Shown: positions 1-7,087, counted from the first letter of the stretch. The stretch is 8,720 bases of DNA from Acidobacteriaceae bacterium (GCA_003133425.1 PKXI01000438.1:5716-14435), one strand, 5' to 3'. The notes: generated by a model from the letters alone, not told the origin. Program-made: numbers and translations.

Positions 1-1764
1 ACCGGCTCGCTGATGCGCGAGGCCGTCGATCTGGACTACATCCTCGTAGCCAACGAACACGAGGCCCTGGCGCTTGAAAACAACCTTATCAAGCAGCGTA
101 AGCCGCGTTTCAACATCCTGCTGCGTGACGACAAGACCTACCCCTACGTAAAGCTGACCTTGGCCGACCGTTTTCCCAAGGTCTTCGTAACCCGCCGACT
201 GCGCAAAGACGGATCGGCCTACTACGGCCCCTATTTCCCCGGCAACCTGGCCTACCGTGTCGTCGAGCTCATCCATCGCAGTTTTCTGATCCCGAGTTGT
301 AAGGTGGATCTCTCGCGCTTTCATCCGCGCGCCTGCCTGCAGTACTACATTCATCGCTGTCTAGGCCCCTGTGTCGAGGGATTTACCACTCCAGGAATCT
401 ACAAGGATGCGGTTCGCGACACGCAACTGTTTCTGGAAGGCCGCCACGCCGAATTGGAGCGCACACTCACGGCGCGCATGTTGGCCGCCGCGGAACAGGA
501 GCAGTTCGAAGCTGCCGCCAGGCTACGCGACCAGCTCTCGACAGTCCACCAACTCCAGGAGAAACAACGCATCGCCACCGCCGAACAGAGCGACGACGCC
601 GACGTCTTTGGGTATCACTTTGAAGACGGCAGCCTCGCCGTAAATCTCTTTCACATGCGCGCCGGCAAGATCGTCGACCGCCGCGAATTCTTCTGGGAAG
701 ACCTGCCCGACCTACTTGAAGCAAGCGGCCCCGATGGTGCGGCAGAAGGTGAAGGCAGACACAAATTGGGCGCCACAGGTCTTGCTGAGACCTGGGAGCC
801 GGCAACCTCTGAAGTCCCCTTCCACGCCGGCCAGGTTTTCTCCGCCCTGCTCAAGCAGCTTTATATCGACCAGCACTACATTCCCCGTTCGATCCTGATC
901 CCCGTCGACTTCGACGACCGCGAAACACTGGCCGCCCTACTGAGCGAACGCACCGGCCATCGCATCGAACTGGCCGTTCCGCAGCGCGGCGAAAAGCGCT
1001 CTCTTGTCGACCTGGCCAGCCAGAATGCCAAGCAATCCTACACGCAGCGCTTCCGTGTCCTCGAGCCCTCGCGCAAGGCCATCCAGGAAGCTCTCGCCGA
1101 CGCGCTCATGCTGCCCGAGTTGCCCCGGCGCATCGAGTGTTTCGACATCTCCCACATTCAGGGCGCGGAGACAGTAGCTTCGCTGGTGGTGTGGGAAGAC
1201 GGCAAGATGAACAAGTCAGCCTATCGCAAGTTCAAAGTGATGACAGTTGTCGGCGTGGACGACTTTGCATCCATGCGCGAGGTAGTCGAGCGCCGCTACC
1301 GCCGCTTGAAGGACGAGAATAAGCCGATGCCCTCCCTAGTGCTCGTTGATGGCGGCGTAGGCCAATTGCATGCCGCAGCCGAGGCGCTTGAATCGCTTGG
1401 CTTCACATCGCAGCCTCTAGCTTCAATTGCAAAAAAGGAAGAAGTCATTTACATCTACGGCAACGAAGAGGAGCCGGTGGTACTGGACCGCCGCTCTCCA
1501 GTGCTCCATCTTGTGCAATTGATCCGCGACGAGAGCCACCGCTTTGCTGTGGGCTACCATCGCCAGCGCAGAGCCATCCGCGACCGCGCCTCTGAGTTGC
1601 TGAACATCCCCGGCGTCGGTCCACAAACGCGGCAGCGCCTTCTCACTCACTTCGGGAGCCTGCGCGACGTGCAGCAAGCCACTGCCGAGTCGTTGGCGGC
1701 CGTAGTTTCACGCAAGATCGCGGAAACGATCTGGCGGCATTTCCACGAAGCTCCGATTTCTTGA
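1..1764 (+). CDS. uvrC: UvrABC excinuclease subunit C (5' end outside window)
   Basis: UvrC makes both incisions flanking a DNA lesion in nucleotide excision repair, acting with UvrA and UvrB. The reading frame is open to base 1 and the usual GIY-YIG start is missing, so the gene is cut by the window edge; the ATG at 13 is internal. Counting from that ATG, the end of the GIY-YIG domain is seen (EALALENNLIKQ, then RFNILLRDDKTYPY). A cysteine set C96-x11-C108-x7-C116-x3-C120 matches the four conserved cysteines reported to bind an iron-sulfur cluster in UvrC. A UVR (UvrB-contact) motif lies at about 148-187. The RNase H-like nuclease has FDISHIQG (D378), LVDGG (D446) and DESHRFA (H509), consistent with the DDH catalytic triad. 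Tandem helix-hairpin-helix DNA-binding motifs (IPGVGPQTR) close the protein at about 528-583. A low-complexity stretch at about 237-268 is longer than I expect for the family. Confidence 0.97.
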   Translation, partial: TGSLMREAVDLDYILVANEHEALALENNLIKQRKPRFNILLRDDKTYPYVKLTLADRFPKVFVTRRLRKDGSAYYGPYFPGNLAYRVVELIHRSFLIPSCKVDLSRFHPRACLQYYIHRCLGPCVEGFTTPGIYKDAVRDTQLFLEGRHAELERTLTARMLAAAEQEQFEAAARLRDQLSTVHQLQEKQRIATAEQSDDADVFGYHFEDGSLAVNLFHMRAGKIVDRREFFWEDLPDLLEASGPDGAAEGEGRHKLGATGLAETWEPATSEVPFHAGQVFSALLKQLYIDQHYIPRSILIPVDFDDRETLAALLSERTGHRIELAVPQRGEKRSLVDLASQNAKQSYTQRFRVLEPSRKAIQEALADALMLPELPRRIECFDISHIQGAETVASLVVWEDGKMNKSAYRKFKVMTVVGVDDFASMREVVERRYRRLKDENKPMPSLVLVDGGVGQLHAAAEALESLGFTSQPLASIAKKEEVIYIYGNEEEPVVLDRRSPVLHLVQLIRDESHRFAVGYHRQRRAIRDRASELLNIPGVGPQTRQRLLTHFGSLRDVQQATAESLAAVVSRKIAETIWRHFHEAPIS

Positions 1765-1843
1765 CGAGAATTACCAGCTAACTGCAGATTCGATCTCCTG
1801 TCGATATCGATTGCTTTGTCCATTCATAAAATTGCAGGGAGAC

Positions 1844-1867
1844 TGAAGAACAGCCGTATTTTCTTCA
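1844..1867. repeat. Inverted repeat in the uvrC-BON gap
   Basis: TGAAGAA at 1844-1850 is the exact reverse complement of TTCTTCA at 1861-1867, giving a 7-bp stem with a 10-base loop. The stem is AT-rich and no T-run follows, so it is a poor intrinsic terminator. It sits between uvrC and the BON lipoprotein gene and could be a leader structure or chance. The same gap holds a perfect 10-base palindrome, TCGATATCGA, at 1801-1810. I see no convincing promoter in the 163-base gap. Confidence 0.3.
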
Positions 1868-1927
1868 TCGGCATCCCATTTGCCGTAAGTAATCAGTGCA
1901 AGTTTGGGAGTTTAATAAATTAGACTT

Positions 1928-2491
1928 TTGGAGATTCAACGTCACTTCCTGCTGGGCTCGGCGGCAGTCGTGGCAGCTACTTTGGCCACTGCGGGTTGTC
2001 AAAATGCGACCTCGCACCCCGACGAGAAACAGGCAGTCACAACCTCTCTCAACAATGGCAATCAGCTAGGCAGTGTAAACGTGTCTCAAGATCGGGACAA
2101 AGGCGTAATCGCGCTTACCGGAAATGTAGCTTCCGACGATCTGAAGGCGCAGGCCGAGTCCCGTGCAAAACAGGCTGCCCCCGATTACGCGATTGCCAAC
2201 GAAATCGGCGTACGCCCGCCGGGCGATGAGAGCCAGGCGAAATCTGTCGACTCAAGCCTCGATAGCGCCATTGAGGATAACTTCAAAGCCTCCATTAAGG
2301 CCCATACGGCACTCGACAAGCAAAGCATCCATTTTTCTGCAAAGAACGGCACTCTGATTCTCAAAGGCACCGTAAAGACTCCGGAGCAAAAGATTGAGGC
2401 CGATAAACTGGCCAAGCAGGTTCCTAACGTGCAAGAAGTGGTCAACGAAATTGAAGTAAAGCCGACCAAGCATTCTACGGCCAACTCCTGA
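1928..2491 (+). CDS. Lipoprotein with two BON domains
   Basis: This is a predicted secreted lipoprotein of about 187 residues. The N-terminus has a short charged start, a hydrophobic stretch (LLGSAAVVAATLA) and a lipobox ending TAGC, with C24 the likely lipidated cysteine. Two BON domains follow at about 47-97 and 108-178; each has the typical pattern of a conserved Gly in a strand (IALTGNV, LILKGTV), a helix of Ala/Lys/Glu, and a closing strand (IANEIGVRP, VVNEIEVKP). BON domains occur in periplasmic and outer-membrane stress proteins such as OsmY and are thought to bind phospholipid. The start is uncertain: TTG at 1928 is the only standard start codon before the signal peptide, but it has no well-placed ribosome site. 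GGGAG at 1906-1910 would instead suit an in-frame ATT at 1919, directly after a stop codon. The function beyond an envelope role is unknown. Confidence 0.85.
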   Translation: MEIQRHFLLGSAAVVAATLATAGCQNATSHPDEKQAVTTSLNNGNQLGSVNVSQDRDKGVIALTGNVASDDLKAQAESRAKQAAPDYAIANEIGVRPPGDESQAKSVDSSLDSAIEDNFKASIKAHTALDKQSIHFSAKNGTLILKGTVKTPEQKIEADKLAKQVPNVQEVVNEIEVKPTKHSTANS

Positions 2492-2499
2492 GTTGGTTT
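2481..2499 (+). terminator. Short terminator-like hairpin at the end of the BON gene
   Basis: CCAACT at 2481-2486 pairs perfectly with AGTTGG at 2491-2496 around a CCTG loop, and TTT follows. The stem overlaps the TGA stop codon. G-T wobble pairs could extend it by two. The T-run is short, so termination may be partial. The 228 bases from here to the next gene hold no other gene I can support. Confidence 0.4.
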
Positions 2500-2719
2500 G
2501 CCTTGCCTCACATGCCGGCTTTGAGACAACCAGATCGAGCAAGATGGACTCTATGAGTTAGAGGGAACCGCACCGCGTGTGCCGTTCTTTCTGTAGTTAG
2601 GCAGGGGCGTCGGGTTTTCGCGATTTCCCTGGCTTGCCGATGGCGAAGGAGAATCGCAAATGCAGCCATCGGACCCTGCCTATACGACTTCATGCAAACT
2701 CAATTCCCCAAGGAGGGGC

Positions 2720-3193
2720 ATGGCAAATTCTTCCACTACGCTCAGGAACGTTGAAGATACTTTGCGGTGGGTCATCGTAAGTCTGATTGACGCTCAACGG
2801 TTTCTTCAGAAACTCGGCGAAACCGTGAAAGATGACCTTCTCAAGAAGTACTTTCTCGCAGAGTCCCTGAAATGCGCACAGTTTCGCGGCGATCTGGAAA
2901 CCGTGCTTCACCAGGAAGGGATGCACGATATCGTCGAGGCCGGAAGCGTGAGCGGCGTCATTTATCACATGTGGGCCGAACTTCAGGCAAAGCTTCACGA
3001 GGGAGACCACGCACTTCTTGTGACTGCCGAGCAGGCCGGGGGCGATACGGCTCGTGCTTACAAAGATGCGTTGGATCAGGAACCTCCCCTCCCCGTGCGC
3101 CAACTCTTGTCTTCGCAAGCAGCGTACATTGAAGGCTCGCATGACTATGTGAAGGCAGCGCGCGACAGCGGCACGTATTTGCCACCTAAATGA
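2720..3193 (+). CDS. PA2169/DUF2383 family four-helix-bundle protein
   Basis: This is a 157-residue, mostly helical cytoplasmic protein of the ferritin-like PA2169/DUF2383 family. The diagnostic part is the middle: a Gly-Ser turn (EAGSVSGVIYHMW), then a helix with Leu and Glu, then EQAGGDTARAYKDAL and a last helix with Gln and His (SSQAAYIEGSHDYV). This matches the family pattern of two helical hairpins. There is no signal peptide. The biochemical role of the family is not established; genes of this kind are often met among stress functions. I chose ATG 2720, preceded by AAGGAGG at 2710-2716, because the family domain begins right after it. A second in-frame ATG at 2660 has AAGGAG at 2646-2651, eight bases upstream, and would add 20 residues of no recognisable domain. 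The gene lies downstream of the BON lipoprotein gene but behind a likely terminator. Confidence 0.8.
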   Translation: MANSSTTLRNVEDTLRWVIVSLIDAQRFLQKLGETVKDDLLKKYFLAESLKCAQFRGDLETVLHQEGMHDIVEAGSVSGVIYHMWAELQAKLHEGDHALLVTAEQAGGDTARAYKDALDQEPPLPVRQLLSSQAAYIEGSHDYVKAARDSGTYLPPK

Positions 3194-3228
3194 GTCTCCA
3201 CTGATGACGTGCGGCGAATTGTTGCCGG

Positions 3229-4023
3229 TTAATTCACTATGGCGGCCTGGGTCCGCGGAGTATCCGGTTGCACAGTTTTGCCGTTAGCCAATTTCCGTGC
3301 CTGAATGATTGGAGCTGAGAGACGGCATGTATCCGGAACATTCGTCATCTGCTTGACGAAAACCCGGTAGCCGCTTGTTCCTGCCCGCAGCGTTTCCCAA
3401 TAACTCGACCGAGTCACAAGTTTTTTTCGCTTATCGATGAGTTGCGTTTTTAGGATCCTGATTCCACAAGTCAGGTTGTTGCCCGGCTGCAGAATGGTCC
3501 TTCGCGAATCTTTCTCCGGTAACTCCTTATCCTTATCCCAATCAAAGTCGCAGCCATAGCGGCTGGCATCCATGTAAGTAAGTTGCAACAATCCCTCGCT
3601 GCGCACCATCCTATGAGTCACCGTGTCCTCGACGGCGACCTCGGGCTCGGTATGGCGAACGTTGGCGGTGGGCACCAAACCTGCTTCCGCGCCGGCAAGC
3701 GCTTGAAACAAATAGACCCAGAATCCGCGCCTATCTTCTTCGCTCATTGCCTTGAAGCGCGGACAGAACGGCCTGACGGCTCGCGCCACCTGGTTCGAAA
3801 GCATCTCCGAAGGCAACGCCTTTTCGATTACCTTGTTCCACACAGGGTCCCAGGACGGAACACCCAGTTCATCTTTCTTATCGGCAATTGGCGTTTGAGG
3901 CGCCGGTTTCACCGCGAGTTCAGCGGGTTCTTGCGGCGTGGCAGGCCTGCTGCAGCCCAATGCGATCCATGTCGTCACGCAAAGCATTGACCCGGCTACC
4001 CTCGATCTTGTTGTCGCTAGCAT
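3229..4023 (-). CDS. Lipoprotein with probable lysozyme-like (SLT) transglycosylase domain
   Basis: This is a predicted lipoprotein of 264 residues. The N-terminus has Arg residues, a hydrophobic stretch and a lipobox (IALGC, C24), followed by a Pro/Ala linker to about 56. The domain from about 57 onward resembles lytic transglycosylases: AGAEAGL with candidate catalytic Glu E113, then RSEGLLQLTY (142-150), the counterpart of the GLMQ motif, a conserved YGC, a CGIRIL helix and a late W...RAG...Y stretch that may match the NAG-Y motif. If so it cleaves peptidoglycan in the periplasm. C87 and the Cys residues in YGCDF, LTCGI and DTCRL could form disulfides. The ATG at 4023 was chosen because it gives a proper lipoprotein signal; the frame is open further upstream to 4149, but that extension would bury the signal. 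The Shine-Dalgarno is weak. It is convergent with the DUF2383 gene, 35 bases away. The enzyme assignment rests on motifs only. Confidence 0.65.
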   Translation of the reverse strand: MLATTRSRVAGSMLCVTTWIALGCSRPATPQEPAELAVKPAPQTPIADKKDELGVPSWDPVWNKVIEKALPSEMLSNQVARAVRPFCPRFKAMSEEDRRGFWVYLFQALAGAEAGLVPTANVRHTEPEVAVEDTVTHRMVRSEGLLQLTYMDASRYGCDFDWDKDKELPEKDSRRTILQPGNNLTCGIRILKTQLIDKRKKLVTRSSYWETLRAGTSGYRVFVKQMTNVPDTCRLSAPIIQARKLANGKTVQPDTPRTQAAIVN

Positions 4024-4201
4024 CCCACTTATTTGGATGCTTGTTCTCCGCCGGTAGGAAGCTATGAAATTGCAGGTTGAAGCGTATTGAAAGGCAAAGG
4101 GAAAGTCACGATGGATGGGGATCTGTCTGGAGCATCTGAGTAGAAGCAATTAAACCATAGTCTAACTCCCGTGCAGACGCGGAGTTTCGCAGTACCCCTT
4201 T

Positions 4202-4216
4202 CTGGAACCGCTCCAG
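4202..4216. repeat. Palindrome upstream of the permease gene
   Basis: CTGGA at 4202-4206 and TCCAG at 4212-4216 are exact inverted repeats around ACCGC. The site lies 28 bases before the permease ATG in the 220-base divergent gap, where an operator or a leader hairpin would be plausible. Short palindromes of this size also arise by chance. No clear -35/-10 pair was found for either divergent gene. Confidence 0.25.
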
Positions 4217-4243
4217 CGCCGCGTGCTACCCTCACATCACCGC

Positions 4244-5656
4244 ATGAGACCGACCCACTCCGAGCAAATTGGAACAACTCCTGCCAACCTTCCCCGTGTC
4301 CTGGGCGCGAGTCAGGCAACTGCCATCGTCGTTGGAACCATCATCGGCAGCGGCATTTTCTTAGTTCCCCGCGAGATGATGCAAGACGCCGGCTCTTCAT
4401 CGCTCGTCTTCCTGGCCTGGATTGCCGGCGGCCTGCTCTCCCTCTTCGGCGCTATGACCTATGCCGAGCTCGGCGCGATGCTTCCCTATGCGGGTGGCGA
4501 GTATGTCTTCATCCGTGGCGCATATGGCGACACCCCCGCTTTCCTCTACATGTGGACCTGGTTCGCCGTCGCCAAGCCGGCTTCAATTGCCGCGGTAACC
4601 ATCGGCCTTGCCCGAACACTGGGCTTCTTCCCAGCTTTCCATTGGCTCGATGAACGAGTCTTCGCCGGCCCTGTCCCTCTGGTTTGGTCACAGCTCTTTG
4701 CCGTGGCCGTGGCATGGCTCGTCACCGGGCTCAACTGCCTCGGCATCAAGAAAGCTGGTGACTTCCAGCTGGTTTTTACTGTCCTCAAAGTCATCCTGAT
4801 CCTCATCGTCGTTGGATTCTGCTTTGCCTGGAGTTCGGGCTCCTTCGCCAACTTCTCCACCACACTGCCGAATGTAGCCGGTGGCTTCACCGGCTTCATG
4901 GCCGCGCTTATTGCTACGCTCTGGGCATACGATGGCTGGAGCGACCTCACCATGGTAGCGGGCGAAGTACGCAACCCTGGCCGCAGCCTGCCCATCGCTC
5001 TCATTGGTGGACTCTTCCTGGTTGGCTTTCTTTTCATGGCAACCAACGCCGGCATACAGTACGTTTTACCCGCGGTGCAAATTGCCGCCAGCGGCCGCCC
5101 CGCTGTCGCCGCGCTCTCTGTCGTTGCCGGACCAGCCGGAGCTGGCTTCGTGGCCGCGGCCATGGCCCTCAGTATTCTTGTCGCGCTCAACGGAACGGTG
5201 ATGTCCGGAGCGCGCATTCCATTCGCCGCCGCGCGCGATCGCCTCTTCTTCCGCCAATTCGCGCACATTCATCCACGCTTTCAGTCGCCATCAACGTCGT
5301 TGATCATTCAGGCCCTGCTCTCCACTTTCCTGTTGCTCTTCCTCAACCAGTTTCAACAGTTCTTCGAGTTGGCCATCTTCGCTGAGTGGCTCTTTTACAT
5401 GCTCACGGCCAGCAGTGTGTTTGTTTACCGTCGCAAGCGCCCCGATGCAGTCCGACCCTACAAGGTGTGGGGCTACCCCTTGCTGCCTGCAATTTTTGTC
5501 GTGTGTGCCGCCGTTGTGCTGGTTGAAAGCTACGTGAGTAACCTGAAAGGCTCGTTGCTTGGCACAGCGCTGATCCTGCTCGGGCTTCCAGTGCTCTGGC
5601 TGGTGCGTAGGCTCTACGGCGCTCCAACTCCGCAAAGCACAAGCCCTCCGATCTAG
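4244..5656 (+). CDS. APC-superfamily amino acid permease (LAT/SteT-like)
   Basis: This is a polytopic inner-membrane transporter of 470 residues, a usual length for the APC superfamily, with about 12 hydrophobic segments. The first membrane segment carries the substrate-binding signature GTIIGSGIF (31-39), where the unwound helix binds the amino acid backbone. The next conserved block is YAELGAMLPYAGGEYVF (73-89). Later blocks include WAYDGWSD, the EVRNPGRSLP loop and the RIPFAAARDRLFF loop, all typical of the amino acid/polyamine/organocation family. The LPYAGGEYVFIR and KPASIA segments resemble LAT-type exchangers and Bacillus SteT, so a neutral amino acid exchanger is a reasonable guess, but substrate cannot be read from sequence. 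ATG 4244 is preferred; an in-frame GTG at 4223 would add seven residues. Neither has a Shine-Dalgarno, which may mean leaderless or weak initiation. No terminator was found downstream. Confidence 0.9.
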   Translation: MRPTHSEQIGTTPANLPRVLGASQATAIVVGTIIGSGIFLVPREMMQDAGSSSLVFLAWIAGGLLSLFGAMTYAELGAMLPYAGGEYVFIRGAYGDTPAFLYMWTWFAVAKPASIAAVTIGLARTLGFFPAFHWLDERVFAGPVPLVWSQLFAVAVAWLVTGLNCLGIKKAGDFQLVFTVLKVILILIVVGFCFAWSSGSFANFSTTLPNVAGGFTGFMAALIATLWAYDGWSDLTMVAGEVRNPGRSLPIALIGGLFLVGFLFMATNAGIQYVLPAVQIAASGRPAVAALSVVAGPAGAGFVAAAMALSILVALNGTVMSGARIPFAAARDRLFFRQFAHIHPRFQSPSTSLIIQALLSTFLLLFLNQFQQFFELAIFAEWLFYMLTASSVFVYRRKRPDAVRPYKVWGYPLLPAIFVVCAAVVLVESYVSNLKGSLLGTALILLGLPVLWLVRRLYGAPTPQSTSPPI

Positions 5657-5769
5657 ACCGGTGAACACGAAACAGAAAGGCAGCGCTGGCCTTCCGTTGA
5701 GCCGTCCCGGCGACGTCCACCGCGTCATCCAACCACCAATGTCCGGAATGCCACAAACCAATCCTGCCC

Positions 5770-6090
5770 TTAGCTGGCGCGCGCCCCCGCTTGCGGCTGC
5801 ATGCATTCAGGTATTTGCGAAAGCATCTCTGGCGGATGCACCGGTTTGTTCAGCAATGCAAAGTCGTGCCCTGCGCGCGTGGCAGACGCAAGCAAGGAAG
5901 AGGTGGCGGCATTGCCTGAAAACAGGATCACCTTGCAATCCGGGAAGATTCGCCGCATGCTGATGACGAGCTCAATGCCTCTCATTCCTGGCAGTATGAC
6001 ATCGCTAACCAGAACCTCCGGAGGGTGCAAAAGGGCCGCCTCAAGCGCGCTGACTGCGTCGTAGGCTGTCAGGGTGTTGTATCCGCTACG
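5770..6090 (-). pseudogene. Receiver-domain response regulator remnant lacking its N-terminus
   Basis: The translated frame matches the second two thirds of a CheY-like receiver domain: SGYNTLTAYDAVSALEAAL (helix 1 end to helix 2), EVLVSDVILPGMRGIEL with the phospho-acceptor Asp in SDV, FPDCKVILFSGNAAT with the switch Ser, and LLNKPVHPPEML with the conserved Lys. This is the style of short single-domain receivers common in acidobacteria. The first strand, which supplies the acidic Mg-binding pair, is missing. The frame stays open upstream to a TGA at 6211-6213, but residues there do not resemble a receiver and there is no ATG, GTG or TTG before the TTG at 6030, which lies well inside the domain. 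No alternative frame nearby restores the start. I therefore call it a 5'-truncated remnant rather than a working gene. A divergent functional protein beginning at TTG 6030 (86 residues) is possible but would lack the phosphorylation pocket. Confidence 0.7.
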
Positions 6091-6241
6091 GGCGGGAGAC
6101 TCTTTTTTGCTGTATCCAGACGGTGTAAGAAATAATTCGACTCTAAACCCGCAGCGGTTTTCGGGGCCAGCTACGTCGGCACATGAATTCTTAGAAGGAC
6201 CTGAGTAGCATCAACTCAATCCCCTGTACGAAAATAGACTC

Positions 6242-6634
6242 ATGACAGCAGAGCGGCCAATCGTGCGAATGGACAAGTGGCTGTGGGCGGCGCGGTTCTT
6301 CAAAACGCGCGCACTGGCCAGCAAGGCATGCGACCTGGGCCGAATTTACTCCAGCGAAGTGAAGGCCAAGCCGGCCCGCGACGTTCATGTCGGCGACATG
6401 CTGCGAGTGGAAAATGAAGGCGGCATCTTTCAGATCGAGGTTTTGCTGCTGAGCCAGATGCGCGGACCTGCCGCGGTTGCGCAAACACTCTACCGCGAGA
6501 CCCAAGCCAGTCGCGAGGCACGGCTAAAGCTTGCCGAAGAACGAAAGGCTATGGAGCAATACGCGCCTCTGCCTGATCGCAGACCTTCCAAGCGCGACCG
6601 GAGGCGCATTATTCAGTTTCGGGGTGGGGCGTAG
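6242..6634 (+). CDS. hslR: Hsp15-type S4-domain RNA-binding protein
   Basis: This is a 130-residue basic protein that aligns along its whole length with E. coli Hsp15 as I remember it (133 residues). The N-terminal S4 RNA-binding domain shows DKWLWAARFFKTRALA, the hallmark helix, then KAKPARDVHVGD. The C-terminal part has the family-specific LYRET helix and the basic tail PLPDRRPSKRDRR-IIQF. Hsp15 binds free 50S ribosomal subunits that still carry a nascent chain and helps to recycle them after translation aborts, notably under heat stress. One difference is YSSEV in place of the usual NG turn in the S4 loop. ATG 6242 is the natural start; M10 is too close to the domain edge. The ribosome site is poor. 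The gene stands alone, divergent from the receiver remnant and convergent with trxA. Confidence 0.9.
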   Translation: MTAERPIVRMDKWLWAARFFKTRALASKACDLGRIYSSEVKAKPARDVHVGDMLRVENEGGIFQIEVLLLSQMRGPAAVAQTLYRETQASREARLKLAEERKAMEQYAPLPDRRPSKRDRRRIIQFRGGA

Positions 6635-6670
6635 CTCGTGCGAGTACACTCAATCGCAGTTTCAACGATA

Positions 6671-6704
6671 CAAATAACGCAAGACCCGACGCACTCGCCG
6701 GGCC
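6671..6704 (-). terminator. Intrinsic terminator of trxA
   Basis: Read on the minus strand, GGCCCGGCG pairs with CGTCGGGTC around an AGTG loop (6704-6683), nine pairs including two G-T wobbles. It is followed by the T-rich run TTGCGTTATTTG (6682-6671). It lies about 50 bases after the trxA stop codon. On the plus strand the two wobbles become A-C mismatches and no T-run follows, so it serves trxA and not the convergent hslR. Confidence 0.6.
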
Positions 6705-6754
6705 CTGGTCGCGATTCTTGCATCCGATCTTCGTACTGATTCTGCGAAGCAGGC

Positions 6755-7087
6755 TTACGCCAGCAGGCGCTGGACCTTCTCTTCAATTACATCCTGCGGC
6801 ACGTATCCGACAATCTGATCGGTGACCTTGCCGCCCTTGAAGAACAGCAGTGCAGGAATGCCGCGAATCCCGTAACGCGACGGCGTGGCGCCATTCTGAT
6901 CGACGTTAACCTTGGCAACCTTGAGCTTGCCTGCGTAGGTTGCTGCCACACCATCAACGATCGGCGCAATAGCCTTGCAGGGACCGCACCAAACAGCCCA
7001 AAAATCCACGAGAACAGGCTGCTCACTGCGCAGAACTTCCTCGTCAAACGTTGCATCACTTACTTCAAGAACTCCCAATCCAGCCAT
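6755..7087 (-). CDS. trxA: Thioredoxin
   Basis: This is a 110-residue cytoplasmic thioredoxin, a small dithiol-disulfide reductase that is recycled by thioredoxin reductase and serves ribonucleotide reductase, peroxidases and other targets. The single thioredoxin fold is complete. The active site is WCGPC with C34 and C37, preceded by VDFWA with the buried Asp D28. The cis-proline is P78 in GIRGIPALLFF, followed by the GGK turn and the final amphipathic helix (VIEEKVQRLL). The length is that of a classical bacterial Trx1. ATG 7087 is chosen because AAGGAG (7097-7092) lies four bases before it on the minus strand; the frame runs on upstream to 7150 without domain support. It is monocistronic, with its own terminator downstream and a long upstream gap of 429 bases. 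Paralogues elsewhere in the genome cannot be excluded. Confidence 0.95.
   Translation of the reverse strand: MAGLGVLEVSDATFDEEVLRSEQPVLVDFWAVWCGPCKAIAPIVDGVAATYAGKLKVAKVNVDQNGATPSRYGIRGIPALLFFKGGKVTDQIVGYVPQDVIEEKVQRLLA

Noticed and set aside
467..805. Open minus-strand frame of 112 codons inside uvrC
   Set aside because: It is Arg-rich with no domain and lies fully opposite a well-conserved uvrC region; a GC-rich shadow frame.
2564..2588. ECF-type promoter (GGAACC then CGTT)
   Set aside because: The spacer is only about 13-14 bases, shorter than the 15-17 expected, so the match is not convincing.
4062..4319. Small minus-strand gene in the divergent gap before the permease
   Set aside because: It has no domain and no clear ribosome site, and overlaps both the permease start and the lipoprotein's upstream region.
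4546..5268. Open minus-strand frame of 240 codons opposite the permease
   Set aside because: Composition is Ala/Thr/Arg/Pro without motifs, and the plus strand codes clearly for a conserved permease, so this is an antisense shadow.
5291..5806. Open minus-strand frame of 171 codons over the permease end
   Set aside because: No recognisable domain, mostly opposite permease codons, and it overlaps the receiver remnant in another frame.
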